64,000 nucleotides of DNA, from NCBI RefSeq assembly GCF_900168065.1, contig NZ_FUZZ01000002.1, forward strand, positions 434,001 to 498,000, read 5' to 3'. How positions within the stretch are numbered: the stretch's first letter is position 1; each line of letters begins with the position of its first letter. A program made the translations under genes and the position numbers. This stretch comes from Chitinophaga ginsengisegetis. Its GTDB lineage: Bacteria; Bacteroidota; Bacteroidia; Chitinophagales; Chitinophagaceae. Positions 42,325 through 52,020 of this stretch are shown in pieces. The notes below the pieces were generated by a model. That model worked only from the letters and a program-made list of their open reading frames with translations, made no database searches and was not told where the DNA came from.

Positions 42325-43236
42325 ATGAGCATCAAAGATAATTTCATATCATTCATACACGGCTTACAGGATGAGATCTGCGCTGCACTGGAGAAAACAG
42401 ACGGCAAAGCTACTTTCCTGGAAGACCGCTGGGAACGCCCTGGTGGCGGCGGTGGTAAAACACGCGTGATCGCCAACGGGAATGTGTTTGAAAAAGGCGG
42501 TGTAAATACTTCGGTTGTTCATGGTGAGTTGCCGGAGGCAATGGCACAACAGTTTGGCGTTACCAACAGCCAGTTCATGGCATGTGGTATTTCGCTGGTG
42601 CTGCATCCGGTGAATCCTTTTGTGCCTACCGTACATGCCAACTTCCGCTATTTTGAATTGTATGACCAGGATGGAACGCTGAAAGACAGCTGGTTTGGCG
42701 GTGGTGCGGATCTTACGCCCTATTACCTGCAGGAAGAAGACGGAATACATTTTCACCGTACCTTTAAAGATGCCTGTGATCCTTTTGGAAAAGAATTGTA
42801 TCCTGCATATAAAAAACACTGCGACGAATACTTTATCAATAAACACCGTAATAACGAAGCGCGCGGAATAGGCGGTATCTTTTACGATTACCTCCGGCCT
42901 AACGCAGAAAGGACCGCAGAAGAACTCCTGAATTTCTCCAAAGCAAATGGAAACGCTTTCCTTGAAGCATATCTTCCGCTGGTAGAGAAAACAAAAAATC
43001 TGCCTTATACCGACGCACATAAAAACTGGCAGGCGTATAGACGTGGACGTTACGTGGAGTTCAATCTCGTTCACGACAGGGGCACGCTGTTTGGCCTGAA
43101 AACAAACGGCCGTACAGAATCCATCCTGATGAGCTTACCACCTGTAGCCCGCTGGGAGTACGACTTTCATCCCGCACCCGGCAGCCCGGAAGCACAGCTG
43201 GAAGAATATCTGAAGCCCAGGGAATGGGTAAAATAA
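42325..43236 (+). CDS. hemF: Oxygen-dependent coproporphyrinogen III oxidase
   Basis: A 303-residue enzyme that converts two propionates to vinyls using O2. Motifs: FLEDRWERPGGGGGKTRVI, FMACGISLVLHPVNPFVPTVHANFRYFEL, SWFGGGADLTPYYL, KKHCDEYFINKHRNNEARGIGGIFYDYL, NLVHDRGTLFGLKTNGRTESILMSLPP and a C-terminal W-Y-P cluster. It begins six bases after hemE. Its presence indicates heme synthesis under oxygen; no hemN is seen in the window. Confidence 0.95.
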   Translation: MSIKDNFISFIHGLQDEICAALEKTDGKATFLEDRWERPGGGGGKTRVIANGNVFEKGGVNTSVVHGELPEAMAQQFGVTNSQFMACGISLVLHPVNPFVPTVHANFRYFELYDQDGTLKDSWFGGGADLTPYYLQEEDGIHFHRTFKDACDPFGKELYPAYKKHCDEYFINKHRNNEARGIGGIFYDYLRPNAERTAEELLNFSKANGNAFLEAYLPLVEKTKNLPYTDAHKNWQAYRRGRYVEFNLVHDRGTLFGLKTNGRTESILMSLPPVARWEYDFHPAPGSPEAQLEEYLKPREWVK

Positions 43237-43281
43237 TAAGCCGGCAGACGACGATATAAAAACAATAAAATTTTTATAAAG

Positions 43282-44253
43282 ATGATCAGAAGAAACAGAA
43301 TTTTAAGAGTATCTCCTGCTATTCGTGCAATGGTAGCGGAAACAATTTTAACACCCAGCGATTTTATAGCGCCGTTATTTGTTACCGAAGGAGAAAATGT
43401 GAAAGAAGAGATCAGCTCTATGCCGGGTTATTTCAGGTACTCCCTGGACCTTACCATTAAAGAAGCCAGGGAACTCTGGAGCCTGGGTATTAAAAGCGTA
43501 CTGCTGTTTGTGAAAGCGCCGGACAGTGTAAAAGATAATAAAGGTACCGAAGCAGTAAACCCCAACGGGTTGATGCAGCGTGCCATCCGCGGCATTAAAA
43601 ATGCCATTCCCGAAATGGTGGTGATGACAGATGTTGCACTGGACCCCTACTCTTCCTACGGTCACGATGGTATTGTAGACGGAACAGAAATTGTAAACGA
43701 CCCTACGGTAGAAGTACTGGCACGCATGAGCCTGAGCCATGCACAGGCAGGCGCCGATTTTGTAGCGCCCAGCGATATGATGGACGGCCGCATCCTGGCA
43801 ATCCGCAATATCCTCGAAGAGAATGGTTTCGACAAAACAGGCATTATGGCTTACAGCGCCAAATACGCGTCCTGTTTTTACGGTCCTTTCCGTGATGCAC
43901 TGGACTCTGCTCCCGGCTTCGGCGATAAGAAAACCTACCAGATGGATTATGCCAATTCCCGCGAAGCGATCCGGGAAACGCTGATGGATATTGAAGAAGG
44001 CGCCGACATTGTGATGGTAAAACCTGCTATGGCTTACCTCGATATTATGCGCATTATTAAAGATCGTGTAACCGTACCAGTGAGTGCTTATCATGTAAGC
44101 GGTGAATACGCTATGATCAAAGCAGCGGCAGAAAGAGGCTGGCTCGATGAAAACAAGGCCATCATGGAATGTATGACCAGTATGAAACGCGCCGGCGCGG
44201 ATCTGATCGCTACCTACTTTGCAAAAGACGCTGTAAAACTGCTGAATGCATAA
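43282..44253 (+). CDS. hemB: Porphobilinogen synthase (delta-aminolevulinic acid dehydratase)
   Basis: A 323-residue enzyme that condenses two aminolevulinate molecules. Motifs: RILRVSPAIRAMVAETILTPSDFI, VMTDVALDPYSSYGHDGIV, FVAPSDMMDGRI, and the two Schiff-base lysines in MAYSAKYASCFYGPFRDA and DIVMVKPAMAYLDI. The zinc-binding Cys triad of animal enzymes is not seen, so a magnesium- or potassium-dependent type is likely. It begins 45 bases after hemF. Confidence 0.95.
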   Translation: MIRRNRILRVSPAIRAMVAETILTPSDFIAPLFVTEGENVKEEISSMPGYFRYSLDLTIKEARELWSLGIKSVLLFVKAPDSVKDNKGTEAVNPNGLMQRAIRGIKNAIPEMVVMTDVALDPYSSYGHDGIVDGTEIVNDPTVEVLARMSLSHAQAGADFVAPSDMMDGRILAIRNILEENGFDKTGIMAYSAKYASCFYGPFRDALDSAPGFGDKKTYQMDYANSREAIRETLMDIEEGADIVMVKPAMAYLDIMRIIKDRVTVPVSAYHVSGEYAMIKAAAERGWLDENKAIMECMTSMKRAGADLIATYFAKDAVKLLNA

Positions 44254-44289
44254 TTCCCTATCTTGCGTAAAATAATAAACCACCAACAG

Positions 44290-45576
44290 ATGTACAGTAA
44301 AAGTGAAATGTTATTCGGGAAAGCAAAGCAGGTAATTCCCGGCGGTGTTAACTCTCCCGTACGTGCATTTAAAAGTGTAGGCGGCACTCCCGTATTTATG
44401 GAACGTGCCAAAGGCGCCTATATGTACGATGTAGATGGCAACCGTTATATCGACTATATCAATTCCTGGGGCCCCATGATCCTCGGCCATGCATATGAGC
44501 CGGTGGTAAAGGCCATACAGGAATACGCCACCTACTCCACATCTTTCGGGGCTCCTACAGAACTGGAAACAAAGATCGCAGAACTGATCACAGGCATGGT
44601 GCCTAATATCGATATGATACGCATGGTAAACTCCGGTACGGAAGCCTGTATGACAGCCATCCGGCTGGCGAGAGGCTATACCGGCCGTAATAAGTTTATC
44701 AAATTTGAAGGTTGCTACCACGGTCACGCTGATGCGTTCCTGGTAAGCGCCGGCAGTGGCGTAGCTACGCTGGGCATTCAATCTGTGCCGGGCGTTACCA
44801 CTGCAGTAGCAGAAGATACGCTTACTGCTCCATACAATAATTTACCCGCAGTAGAGCAATTGATTGCCGATAACACTAACCAGATTGCTGCTATTATCAT
44901 TGAACCGGTAGCGGGTAACATGGGCTGTATCCTTCCACAGCCGGGCTTCCTGGAAGGGCTCCGCCAGCTTTGTGATGCAAACAATATCCTGCTCATCTTC
45001 GATGAAGTAATGACGGGGTTCCGTTTGGCCCGCGGTGGTGCACAGGAATTGCTGGGCATCCGGGCCGATCTTGTTACTTTTGGTAAAATCATCGGGGCAG
45101 GTATGCCGGTGGGCGCAGTAGCAGGTCCGAAAGAAATCATGGAACATCTTGCTCCGGCCGGAAAGGTATACCAGGCAGGCACTTTAAGCGGTAACCCTAT
45201 TGCAATGATTGCCGGTTATACTTTATTGCAAACGCTGAATGAAAATCCTGTTATCTACCAGCAACTGGAAGAAAAAGCCAGCTACCTGGTGAATGGATTA
45301 AAAGAAGCATTTGGCGCTGCAGGTATCGTGCATAGCATCAACCAGATGGGATCTATGCTGAGCGCACATTTCACTGAATATCCGATTGTGGATTTCTCTG
45401 CTGCCTCTGCCGCTAATAATGAATTATTCAAACGTTTCTTCCATGCGATGCTGGACCGTGGTATTTATTTGCCGCCTTCCGCTTTCGAAAGCTGGTTTAT
45501 GAGTAATGCACTCACTACCGAAGACCTGGATGAAACCATTGCTGCTGCTAAATCTGCCATGCAGGCGATAAAATAG
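44290..45576 (+). CDS. hemL: Glutamate-1-semialdehyde 2,1-aminomutase
   Basis: About 428 residues. PLP enzyme that makes 5-aminolevulinate from glutamate-1-semialdehyde, the HemA product. Motifs: SEMLFGKAKQVIPGGVNSPVRAFKSVGG, YIDYINSWGPMILGHAYEPV, MVNSGTEACMTAIRLARGYTGRNKFIKFEGCYHGHAD, LIFDEVMTGFR and the PLP lysine in VTFGKIIGAGMPVGAVAG. An upstream TTG at 44263 gives nine extra residues; ATG 44290 is chosen. It ends the heme operon and is followed by a terminator. Confidence 0.95.
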   Translation: MYSKSEMLFGKAKQVIPGGVNSPVRAFKSVGGTPVFMERAKGAYMYDVDGNRYIDYINSWGPMILGHAYEPVVKAIQEYATYSTSFGAPTELETKIAELITGMVPNIDMIRMVNSGTEACMTAIRLARGYTGRNKFIKFEGCYHGHADAFLVSAGSGVATLGIQSVPGVTTAVAEDTLTAPYNNLPAVEQLIADNTNQIAAIIIEPVAGNMGCILPQPGFLEGLRQLCDANNILLIFDEVMTGFRLARGGAQELLGIRADLVTFGKIIGAGMPVGAVAGPKEIMEHLAPAGKVYQAGTLSGNPIAMIAGYTLLQTLNENPVIYQQLEEKASYLVNGLKEAFGAAGIVHSINQMGSMLSAHFTEYPIVDFSAASAANNELFKRFFHAMLDRGIYLPPSAFESWFMSNALTTEDLDETIAAAKSAMQAIK

Positions 45577-45605
45577 TTAACAATTCAATCCTGTGCAGAG
45601 TGGAA

Positions 45606-45646
45606 AGAGCTGTCTCTATAAAATGAGACGGCTCTTTATTTTTATA
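45606..45646 (+). terminator. Rho-independent terminator of the heme operon
   Basis: AGAGCTGTCTC (45606-45616) pairs with GAGACGGCTCT (45625-45635) with one G-U pair, loop eight bases, followed by TTATTTTTATA. Confidence 0.88.
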
Positions 45647-45715
45647 CCCATCTTACCGGTTATCAAAAAATAGATCCTTTACAATAAACTAATCTTTAAA
45701 TAAATCAAAAACTAT

Positions 45716-45723
45716 TAATTTTG
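45716..45723 (+). promoter_or_regulatory. -7 element of the small secreted protein gene
   Basis: TAATTTTG matches TAnnTTTG and lies seven bases before the ATG at 45731. A TTTA sequence about 18 bases upstream could serve as a poor -33 box. The transcript would have almost no leader. Confidence 0.45.
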
Positions 45724-45730
45724 CGGTTTA

Positions 45731-46156
45731 ATGAATGATCGTGCGCACATATTAAAACGTTGGACACTCGTCTGCTTCCTGCTGTGTTTACAGCTGGCAA
45801 CCGGCGTCCTGCCTTCGTTTGCAGCACATCGTCATTATTTTCTGTTACCCGATCTGCACAAGCAACAGGTAGAGCAGGACAGGTTATTAAGTCTTGTTAA
45901 TAAAATTCCTGTACATCTCGAAGCAGATGATGAAGGTACCGAAGTATGGCATATCACAAAGCACCGGCGCAAAACACGCTGGTATCTTTCTGCAGCTGCC
46001 CCGCAGGTAAGTACCGCCACCCGCATTGTATATCTCGATGCAGATAACACTGCACGCAGCATTTATATTCCTGAAAATAAAACCGGTGAGTATGGCCGCC
46101 AGAAATCCTTCCGGCCCGCCTACTATTCCTTTCTCTTCCGGTTTACTCCTTTTTGA
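45731..46156 (+). CDS. Small exported protein of unknown function
   Basis: A 141-residue protein I do not recognise. Residues about 10-32 form a signal peptide (RWTLVCFLLCLQLATGVLPSFAAH). The mature part is basic and includes HYFLLPDLHKQQ, WHITKHRRKTRWYLSAAAP, RIVYLDADNTARSIYIP and a Tyr/Phe-rich C-terminus (YYSFLFRFTPF). It stands between the heme terminator and the RND efflux operon and could be the first gene of that transcript; the gap to the adaptor ATG is 138 bases. No function is proposed. Confidence 0.6.
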   Translation: MNDRAHILKRWTLVCFLLCLQLATGVLPSFAAHRHYFLLPDLHKQQVEQDRLLSLVNKIPVHLEADDEGTEVWHITKHRRKTRWYLSAAAPQVSTATRIVYLDADNTARSIYIPENKTGEYGRQKSFRPAYYSFLFRFTPF

Positions 46157-46294
46157 ATACCAGCACACCTTTTATTGTAATCACTTTTAATTTTTTTTAA
46201 GGAGATGCCTGCCTTTTCTGCTATCACAGCGGATGGCCTCCTATTGTGTTGTATTCACCTATTCCGGTTATGCCGGGATCAATATCTTATTGCT

Positions 46295-47413
46295 ATGCGT
46301 CAATATACAGGGATCTTAACATCGCTGATCGCTCTTTTCATGGCTGGCTGCGCCACCAAGGGAGAAAGTACCAACAACGAGGATCTTAAAGTTTTACCGG
46401 TTACCACACTGGTAACAAAAGATACACTGCTGCACCGTTCTTATGTAACAGATATCCAGGCGGTGCAGAATGTGGAAATACGCGCCCGTGTAAATGGCTT
46501 TCTTGATAAAATATTTATCGACGAAGGTCAGGAAGTAAAAAAAGGACAACTGCTGTTTGGTATCAATGATGCGGAATACCGGGCAGAACTGGCCAAAGCG
46601 AAAGCCGTTCTCAGCAGCATGGTAGCGGAAAGCAAAGCCGCCGCACTGGAACTGGACCGGGTAAAGTTGCTGGTAGAGAAAAAAGTAGTAGCGCCTTCCG
46701 AACTGGAAGTAGCCAATGCAAAACTCGCTGCGGCGCAGGCAAAAATAGAAGAAGCCCGCTCTGCCGCCTCCAACGCGGAAATGCGCCTGTCGTATACCAG
46801 TATCCGCGCCCCTTTTGATGGTATCATCGACCGTATTCCCTTAAAGAAAGGAAGCCTGATCAGTGAAGGCACCCTGCTGACTACGGTATCGGATACACGC
46901 GAAATTTATGCTTATTTCAACGTATCAGAAACAGAGTATCTCCAGTATAATAAAGCGCTGGCCAAAGGCGACAACAGCTACCGGCAGGTAGCACTTGTAC
47001 TGGCAGATGGTACAGATTATAATCACACTGGTAAAATAGAAACCATAGAAGGTGAGTTTGAAGAAAACACCGGCTCCATTGCATTCCGTGCCCGCTTCCC
47101 CAACCCTTCCAAGCTGCTGAAACATGGCGCCAGCGGGAAGGTGCGTCTTACCACTGAAATAGACAGTGCGGTGATTATCCCACAAAAAGCCGTATTCGAA
47201 ATGCAGGACAAAAACTATGTGTTCGTGGTGGACGGCAGCAACAAAGTGAAGATGAGAAACTTTATTCCACAAGCCCGCTTTGCCCATTTCTACATCGTTC
47301 AGTCCGGACTTCAGCCCGGAGAACGTATTGTGTGTGAAGGCGTACGCAACATCCGCGATGGTATCCGGATTTCACCACGCGGCGTTGCAATGGATAGTTT
47401 ACTCAGTTTATAA
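46295..47413 (+). CDS. RND efflux periplasmic adaptor (membrane fusion protein)
   Basis: About 372 residues from the chosen ATG. A lipoprotein adaptor linking an inner membrane RND pump to an outer membrane channel. Lipobox LFMAGC with Cys near residue 19. The lipoyl/hairpin part has VEIRARVNGFLDKIFIDEGQEVKKGQLLFGI and a long coiled coil (about 90-160: KAKAVLSSMVAESKAAALELDRVKLL, KLAAAQAKIEEARSAASNAEM). RAPFDGIIDRIPLKKGSLIS and the beta-barrel PQKAVFEMQDKNYVFVV follow. A frame to 46205 is open and has AAGGAG touching its ATG, but that version lacks a leading lipoprotein signal, so 46295 is used. Confidence 0.9.
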   Translation: MRQYTGILTSLIALFMAGCATKGESTNNEDLKVLPVTTLVTKDTLLHRSYVTDIQAVQNVEIRARVNGFLDKIFIDEGQEVKKGQLLFGINDAEYRAELAKAKAVLSSMVAESKAAALELDRVKLLVEKKVVAPSELEVANAKLAAAQAKIEEARSAASNAEMRLSYTSIRAPFDGIIDRIPLKKGSLISEGTLLTTVSDTREIYAYFNVSETEYLQYNKALAKGDNSYRQVALVLADGTDYNHTGKIETIEGEFEENTGSIAFRARFPNPSKLLKHGASGKVRLTTEIDSAVIIPQKAVFEMQDKNYVFVVDGSNKVKMRNFIPQARFAHFYIVQSGLQPGERIVCEGVRNIRDGIRISPRGVAMDSLLSL

Positions 47414-47445
47414 TCACACAGCTTTTGAGCTGAAATCACGGAACA

Positions 47446-50400
47446 ATGTTTGAAACTTTTATAAAAAGGCCAGTGCTGTCACTGGTCATATCGCTTATTA
47501 TCACACTGGTAGGCCTGCTCGCGCTATTTACCTTACCGGTTACCCAGTTCCCCGATATTGTGCCGCCTTCAGTAACGGTAACGGCTAAATATACCGGCGC
47601 CAATGCGGAAGTATCTGCCAAAGCAGTGTCTACACCACTGGAAAGAGCCATCAACGGGGTACCGGGCATGACGTATATGTCGTCCGTATCCAGTAACGAC
47701 GGGATCACCGTGATCCAGGTATTCTTCCAGGTGGGTACAGACCCCGACCAGGCCGCAGTGAACGTACAAAACCGCGTAGCCACCATTATTGATGAGCTGC
47801 CCGAAGAAGTGATCAAGGCCGGCGTAACCACGGAAAAAGAGGTAAACAGTATGCTGTTATACCTCAACGTGATGAGCGAGGACACCACCCTGGATGAACA
47901 GTTTATTTACAACTTTGCCGACATCAACGTACTCCAGGAATTAAAACGCATCGATGGAGTAGGCCGTGCGGAAATCATGGGCGCAAAAGAATACGCCATG
48001 CGTGTGTGGCTGAAACCCGATCGCATGCTGGCTTACAACGTATCTGCCGATGAAGTGATACAGGCTATCCGCAAACAGAATATTGAAGCAGCTCCTGGTA
48101 AAACCGGCGAAAGCTCCGATAAAGATGCGATGATGCTGCAATATGTGTTACGCTACACCGGTAAATTTTTTGAACCGGAGCAATACCGGCAAATCGTACT
48201 GCGGGCAGGACAGGACGGATCCGTGCTGCATCTTAAAGATGTAGCCGACGTGGAATTTGGCTCGCTCACCTACAGCATGGTATCCAAAACAGACGGCAAG
48301 CCTTCCGCCTCCATCATGCTTAAACAACGACCCGGCTCCAATGCACGCGAAGTAATCAACAATGTGAAGGCAAAAATGGAAGAAATGAAGAATTCCTCGT
48401 TTCCTCCGGGCATGACCTTTAACTTCAACTACGACGTATCCCGCTTTCTCGACGCCTCTATCCACGAAGTGGTAAGAACCCTGTTTGAAGCGTTCCTGCT
48501 GGTATTTATCGTGGTGTTCATTTTCCTGCAGGACTTCCGCTCCACCCTCATTCCTGCGCTTGCGGTACCGGTAGCATTAATTGGTACGTTAGCCTTTATG
48601 CAGATGATGGGCTTCTCCATTAACCTGCTCACGCTCTTTGCACTGGTACTGGCTATTGGTATTGTGGTAGATAATGCCATTGTGGTAGTGGAGGCCGTAC
48701 ACGTGAAAATGAGTGAAGAACATCTCCCTCCGATGGAAGCCACGTTGGCAGCCATGAAAGAAATCAGCGGGGCGTTGGTGGCCATCACGCTCGTAATGTC
48801 TGCTGTATTTATACCGGTGGCGTTTTTATCAGGTCCGGTAGGTGTATTCTACCGGCAGTTCTCGCTCACACTGGCCATTTCCATCGTGATTTCAGGTATT
48901 AACGCAGTAACGTTAACGCCTGCACTCTGCGCCATCATGTTAAAAGACACACATGGCAAACCCCGTAAAAAGAGCCTGCTGCAGCGCTTCTTCAACGGTT
49001 TCAACAAAGGCTATAATGCTACCGAAAATAAATATGCAAAGCTGATCAGCTTTATCGCCGGCAGGAGACTGATTACACTGGCCTGCCTCGTATTCTTCTT
49101 CGCCGCTACCTGGGGCGTTAGCGCCATCCTGCCTTCCGGGTTCATTCCTACCGAAGACCAGGGGATGATCTATGTAAACGTAACCACTCCTCCGGGAGCA
49201 ACAGTAGAACGTACCGAAGCCATACTGGACCAGGTGCAAACTATTGCTGCTGAACTGGGAGAAGTGGAATCCGTATCCACCCTTGCAGGTTACAGCCTGG
49301 TAAACGAAGTGGCCGGCGCCTCTTACGGGATGGGCATGGTAAACCTGAAGCCCTGGGACGACCGCAAAGCATCTGTACAGGATATCATTGAAATATTACA
49401 AAAGAAAACAGCTGGTATTGCAGATGCCAGCATAGAATTTTTCCCGCCGCCTACCGTTCCCGGATTCGGTAACTCCAGCGGATTTGAACTACGGCTGCTC
49501 GATCGCAGCGGCAGCGGCGATCTCCGGCAAACCGCGCAGATCACCAACCAGTTCATCGACGCACTGAAAAAAAGACCGGAAATAGGCAGCGCCTTCACCA
49601 GCTTTGATGCGGAATTCCCGCAATACCTGATCCATGTAGACCAGGCCATGGCTGCAAAAAAAGGTGTGAGTATAGAAAATGCCATGAGCAATCTTCAAAC
49701 GCTGATGGGTAGCTTCTATGCTTCCAACTTCATCCGCTTCGGGCAAATGTATAAGGTAATGGTGCAGGCGGATCCCTCCTACCGCACCAAACCCGACGAC
49801 CTGCTGCGCCTCTACGTAAAAAACGACCGCGGCGAAATGGTGTCGTATTCCGACTTCGTAAAACTGGAACGTGTATACGGACCGGAACAACTGACCCGCT
49901 ATAACATGTACACCGCCGCCATGATCAATGGCGACGCCAAACCAGGATTCAGCAGCAGCCAGGCCATTGCCGCTGTACAGGAAGTAGCCGCCAAAGAATT
50001 GCCCAGGGGATATAGCTACGAATGGAGTGGTATGACGAGAGAACAAATCCTTTCCGGTAATCAGGCCTTCTATATTTTCATCATCGTACTGGTGTTTGTA
50101 TACCTGTTGCTGGCCGCTCAATACGAAAGCTTCCTGTTGCCACTGCCGGTATTGTTATCGCTGCCAGCCGGTATTTTCGGCGCCTTCCTTTCCCTGAAGG
50201 TACTGGGCCTGGAAAATAACATCTATGCACAGGTGGCATTGGTAATGCTGATAGGTTTACTTGGAAAGAACGCCATCCTCATTGTGGAATTTGCCATCCT
50301 GAGAAATAAGCACGGCGCTACCATCCTCGCCGCTGCGAAAGAAGGCGCCGTATCCAGGCTACGCCCCATTCTCATGACGTCGTTCGCATTCATTGCCGGA

Positions 50401-50586
50401 TTAATACCGTTGTGTATTGCCTCCGGCGCCGGCGCTATGGGCAACCGTTCCATTGGTACAGCCGCAGCCGGCGGCATGCTCATCGGAACCATTTTCGGTG
50501 TACTGATCATACCCGGATTATACGTGCTGTTTGCTTCCATGATCAGGAAAAAATCCGTTGAACTAAAAGCTTACACCAATGAATAA
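47446..50586 (+). CDS. RND multidrug efflux permease (HAE1 type)
   Basis: A 1046-residue inner membrane pump subunit, the length expected for AcrB relatives, with 12 predicted transmembrane segments and two large periplasmic loops. Markers: MFETFIKRPVLSLVISLIITLVGLLAL, LPVTQFPDIVPPSVTVTAKYTGANAE, FIFLQDFRSTLIPALAVPVALIGT, LGKNAILIVEFA (Lys of the proton relay) and RLRPILMTSFAFIAG. The proton-relay Asp-Asp pair of AcrB (407/408) reads Asp409-Asn410 here (VVDNAIVVVEAV). It starts 32 bases after the adaptor and overlaps the outer membrane gene by eight bases. The substrate is unknown. Confidence 0.93.
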   Translation: MFETFIKRPVLSLVISLIITLVGLLALFTLPVTQFPDIVPPSVTVTAKYTGANAEVSAKAVSTPLERAINGVPGMTYMSSVSSNDGITVIQVFFQVGTDPDQAAVNVQNRVATIIDELPEEVIKAGVTTEKEVNSMLLYLNVMSEDTTLDEQFIYNFADINVLQELKRIDGVGRAEIMGAKEYAMRVWLKPDRMLAYNVSADEVIQAIRKQNIEAAPGKTGESSDKDAMMLQYVLRYTGKFFEPEQYRQIVLRAGQDGSVLHLKDVADVEFGSLTYSMVSKTDGKPSASIMLKQRPGSNAREVINNVKAKMEEMKNSSFPPGMTFNFNYDVSRFLDASIHEVVRTLFEAFLLVFIVVFIFLQDFRSTLIPALAVPVALIGTLAFMQMMGFSINLLTLFALVLAIGIVVDNAIVVVEAVHVKMSEEHLPPMEATLAAMKEISGALVAITLVMSAVFIPVAFLSGPVGVFYRQFSLTLAISIVISGINAVTLTPALCAIMLKDTHGKPRKKSLLQRFFNGFNKGYNATENKYAKLISFIAGRRLITLACLVFFFAATWGVSAILPSGFIPTEDQGMIYVNVTTPPGATVERTEAILDQVQTIAAELGEVESVSTLAGYSLVNEVAGASYGMGMVNLKPWDDRKASVQDIIEILQKKTAGIADASIEFFPPPTVPGFGNSSGFELRLLDRSGSGDLRQTAQITNQFIDALKKRPEIGSAFTSFDAEFPQYLIHVDQAMAAKKGVSIENAMSNLQTLMGSFYASNFIRFGQMYKVMVQADPSYRTKPDDLLRLYVKNDRGEMVSYSDFVKLERVYGPEQLTRYNMYTAAMINGDAKPGFSSSQAIAAVQEVAAKELPRGYSYEWSGMTREQILSGNQAFYIFIIVLVFVYLLLAAQYESFLLPLPVLLSLPAGIFGAFLSLKVLGLENNIYAQVALVMLIGLLGKNAILIVEFAILRNKHGATILAAAKEGAVSRLRPILMTSFAFIAGLIPLCIASGAGAMGNRSIGTAAAGGMLIGTIFGVLIIPGLYVLFASMIRKKSVELKAYTNE

Positions 50587-52009
50587 ACGAATATATCAAT
50601 ACGCATTATATGCTGCGATGGCCACTGCAACAGTGGCCTGCAGCACACAAAAAGAACTGGCGCTGCCGGAACGTATAAGCGTTCCCGTGGTATCAGGTAA
50701 TAGCAGTGATACCATTTCACTGCACAATTTCGCGCAGGTGTTTAATGATCCAAATTTGCGGAGCCTCATTGATACCGCCTTGCGTAATAACTATGACCTG
50801 CTCTCTGCTGCACAACGCGTTGCTACAGCGCAGGCTAACCTGATGATGGCAAAAAACGCATGGCTGCCATCACTGAATCTTTCCTTATCAGCCGGTGTGG
50901 ATAAGTATGCAGACTATACGCTCAACGGCGTGGGTAACTTCGATACCAACCTGTCGCCCAATATCAGTAAAGATCAACGCATTCCCGGTCCAACACCTGA
51001 ATACTTTGCTGGCCTGAGAAGCAGCTGGGAAATAGATCTCTGGGGTAAACTGAAAAGCCAGCGCCAGGCCACCTACGCACGCTTTCTCGGCAGTGAACAG
51101 GGCCGCCGCCTGCTTACCACGCAAATAGTGGCAGGCGTTACCGGGCTGTATTACGAGCTTACCGCGATGGACAATGAGCTGGCTATTATACAACGCAATA
51201 TTAAATTACAGGAAACCGCAGTCGCCACCGTGCATATTCAAAAGGCCGGCGGACGCGCTACCGAGCTGGCAGTGCAACAGTTTACCGCCCAGTTACTGAG
51301 CACACAGGCACTGGAGTATGGCGTAAAACAGGAAATCGCTTCTTTGGAAAACCAGCTCAATGCCCTCCTGGGAAGACTGCCACAGCCCATTGTACGCAGC
51401 ACGGTAAAAGATGCGCAGGCGTTGCCGGCGGCGATAAAAAAAGGTATCCCTGCCAGCCTGCTGCTGCAACGCCCGGATGTACAGCGGGCGGAGCTTGAAC
51501 TGGCTGCCACAAAAGCCGATGTGAAAGCTGCGCGGGCGGCCTTTTTACCCGGACTCACCATTACGCCCTATGCGGGCTTTAATGCTTTCAAGGCAGGGTT
51601 GCTGTTCCAGTCGCCCGCGTCCATAGCATGGGGCGCTGTAGGGAATTTAACCGCTCCCATCTTCAATAAAAAACAAATACAGGCGCAATACAATATCAGT
51701 ACCGCCAATGCCTGGACGGCATTCTACGAATACCAGCAGACCATTGTAAATGGCTACCAGGAAGTAGCTTCTGCCTTAAACAAAGTAGAAAACCAACAGG
51801 AAGCCTATGCGCTGAAAAGCAAGGAGGTATTGGTGTTGCAGGAGGCGGTATCTACCGCTAACATTCTTTTCACTACCGGTTATGCAAATTACCTGGAAGT
51901 GATCACTGCACAGAAGAGTGTGCTGGAAGCAGAGCTGGCGCTGGTAACTACGCGCCGGAATGTGTACCAGGGAATGGTATCGCTGTATCGCGCGTTGGGA
52001 GGTAACTAA
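50579..52009 (+). CDS. Outer membrane efflux lipoprotein (TolC/OprM type)
   Basis: A 476-residue outer membrane channel of the NodT/OprM class. The N-terminus is a lipoprotein signal ending ATVACSTQKE. Two TolC-type repeats follow, with helices such as TALRNNYDLLSAAQRVATAQANLMMAKNAWLPSLNLSLSAG and ADVKAARAAFLPGLTITPYAGF, plus RPDVQRAELELAATKADV, which is characteristic of OprM relatives. It completes the tripartite efflux operon and starts within the permease stop region. A strong terminator follows. Confidence 0.92.
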   Translation: MNKRIYQYALYAAMATATVACSTQKELALPERISVPVVSGNSSDTISLHNFAQVFNDPNLRSLIDTALRNNYDLLSAAQRVATAQANLMMAKNAWLPSLNLSLSAGVDKYADYTLNGVGNFDTNLSPNISKDQRIPGPTPEYFAGLRSSWEIDLWGKLKSQRQATYARFLGSEQGRRLLTTQIVAGVTGLYYELTAMDNELAIIQRNIKLQETAVATVHIQKAGGRATELAVQQFTAQLLSTQALEYGVKQEIASLENQLNALLGRLPQPIVRSTVKDAQALPAAIKKGIPASLLLQRPDVQRAELELAATKADVKAARAAFLPGLTITPYAGFNAFKAGLLFQSPASIAWGAVGNLTAPIFNKKQIQAQYNISTANAWTAFYEYQQTIVNGYQEVASALNKVENQQEAYALKSKEVLVLQEAVSTANILFTTGYANYLEVITAQKSVLEAELALVTTRRNVYQGMVSLYRALGGN

Positions 52010-52020
52010 AGTTTTTTTAA

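Noticed and set aside
43375..44286. A 303-codon open frame antisense to hemB
   Set aside because: hemB on the plus strand matches its family along its full length; the antisense frame is Cys/His/Phe-rich in the manner of a shadow frame and has no family features.
46205..46294. Upstream start of the RND adaptor at an ATG preceded by AAGGAG
   Set aside because: The AAGGAG touches the ATG with no spacer, and the extension hides the lipoprotein signal that the ATG at 46295 provides.
49489..50121. A 210-codon antisense frame within the RND permease gene
   Set aside because: It lies inside a full-length HAE1 permease and has no support of its own.
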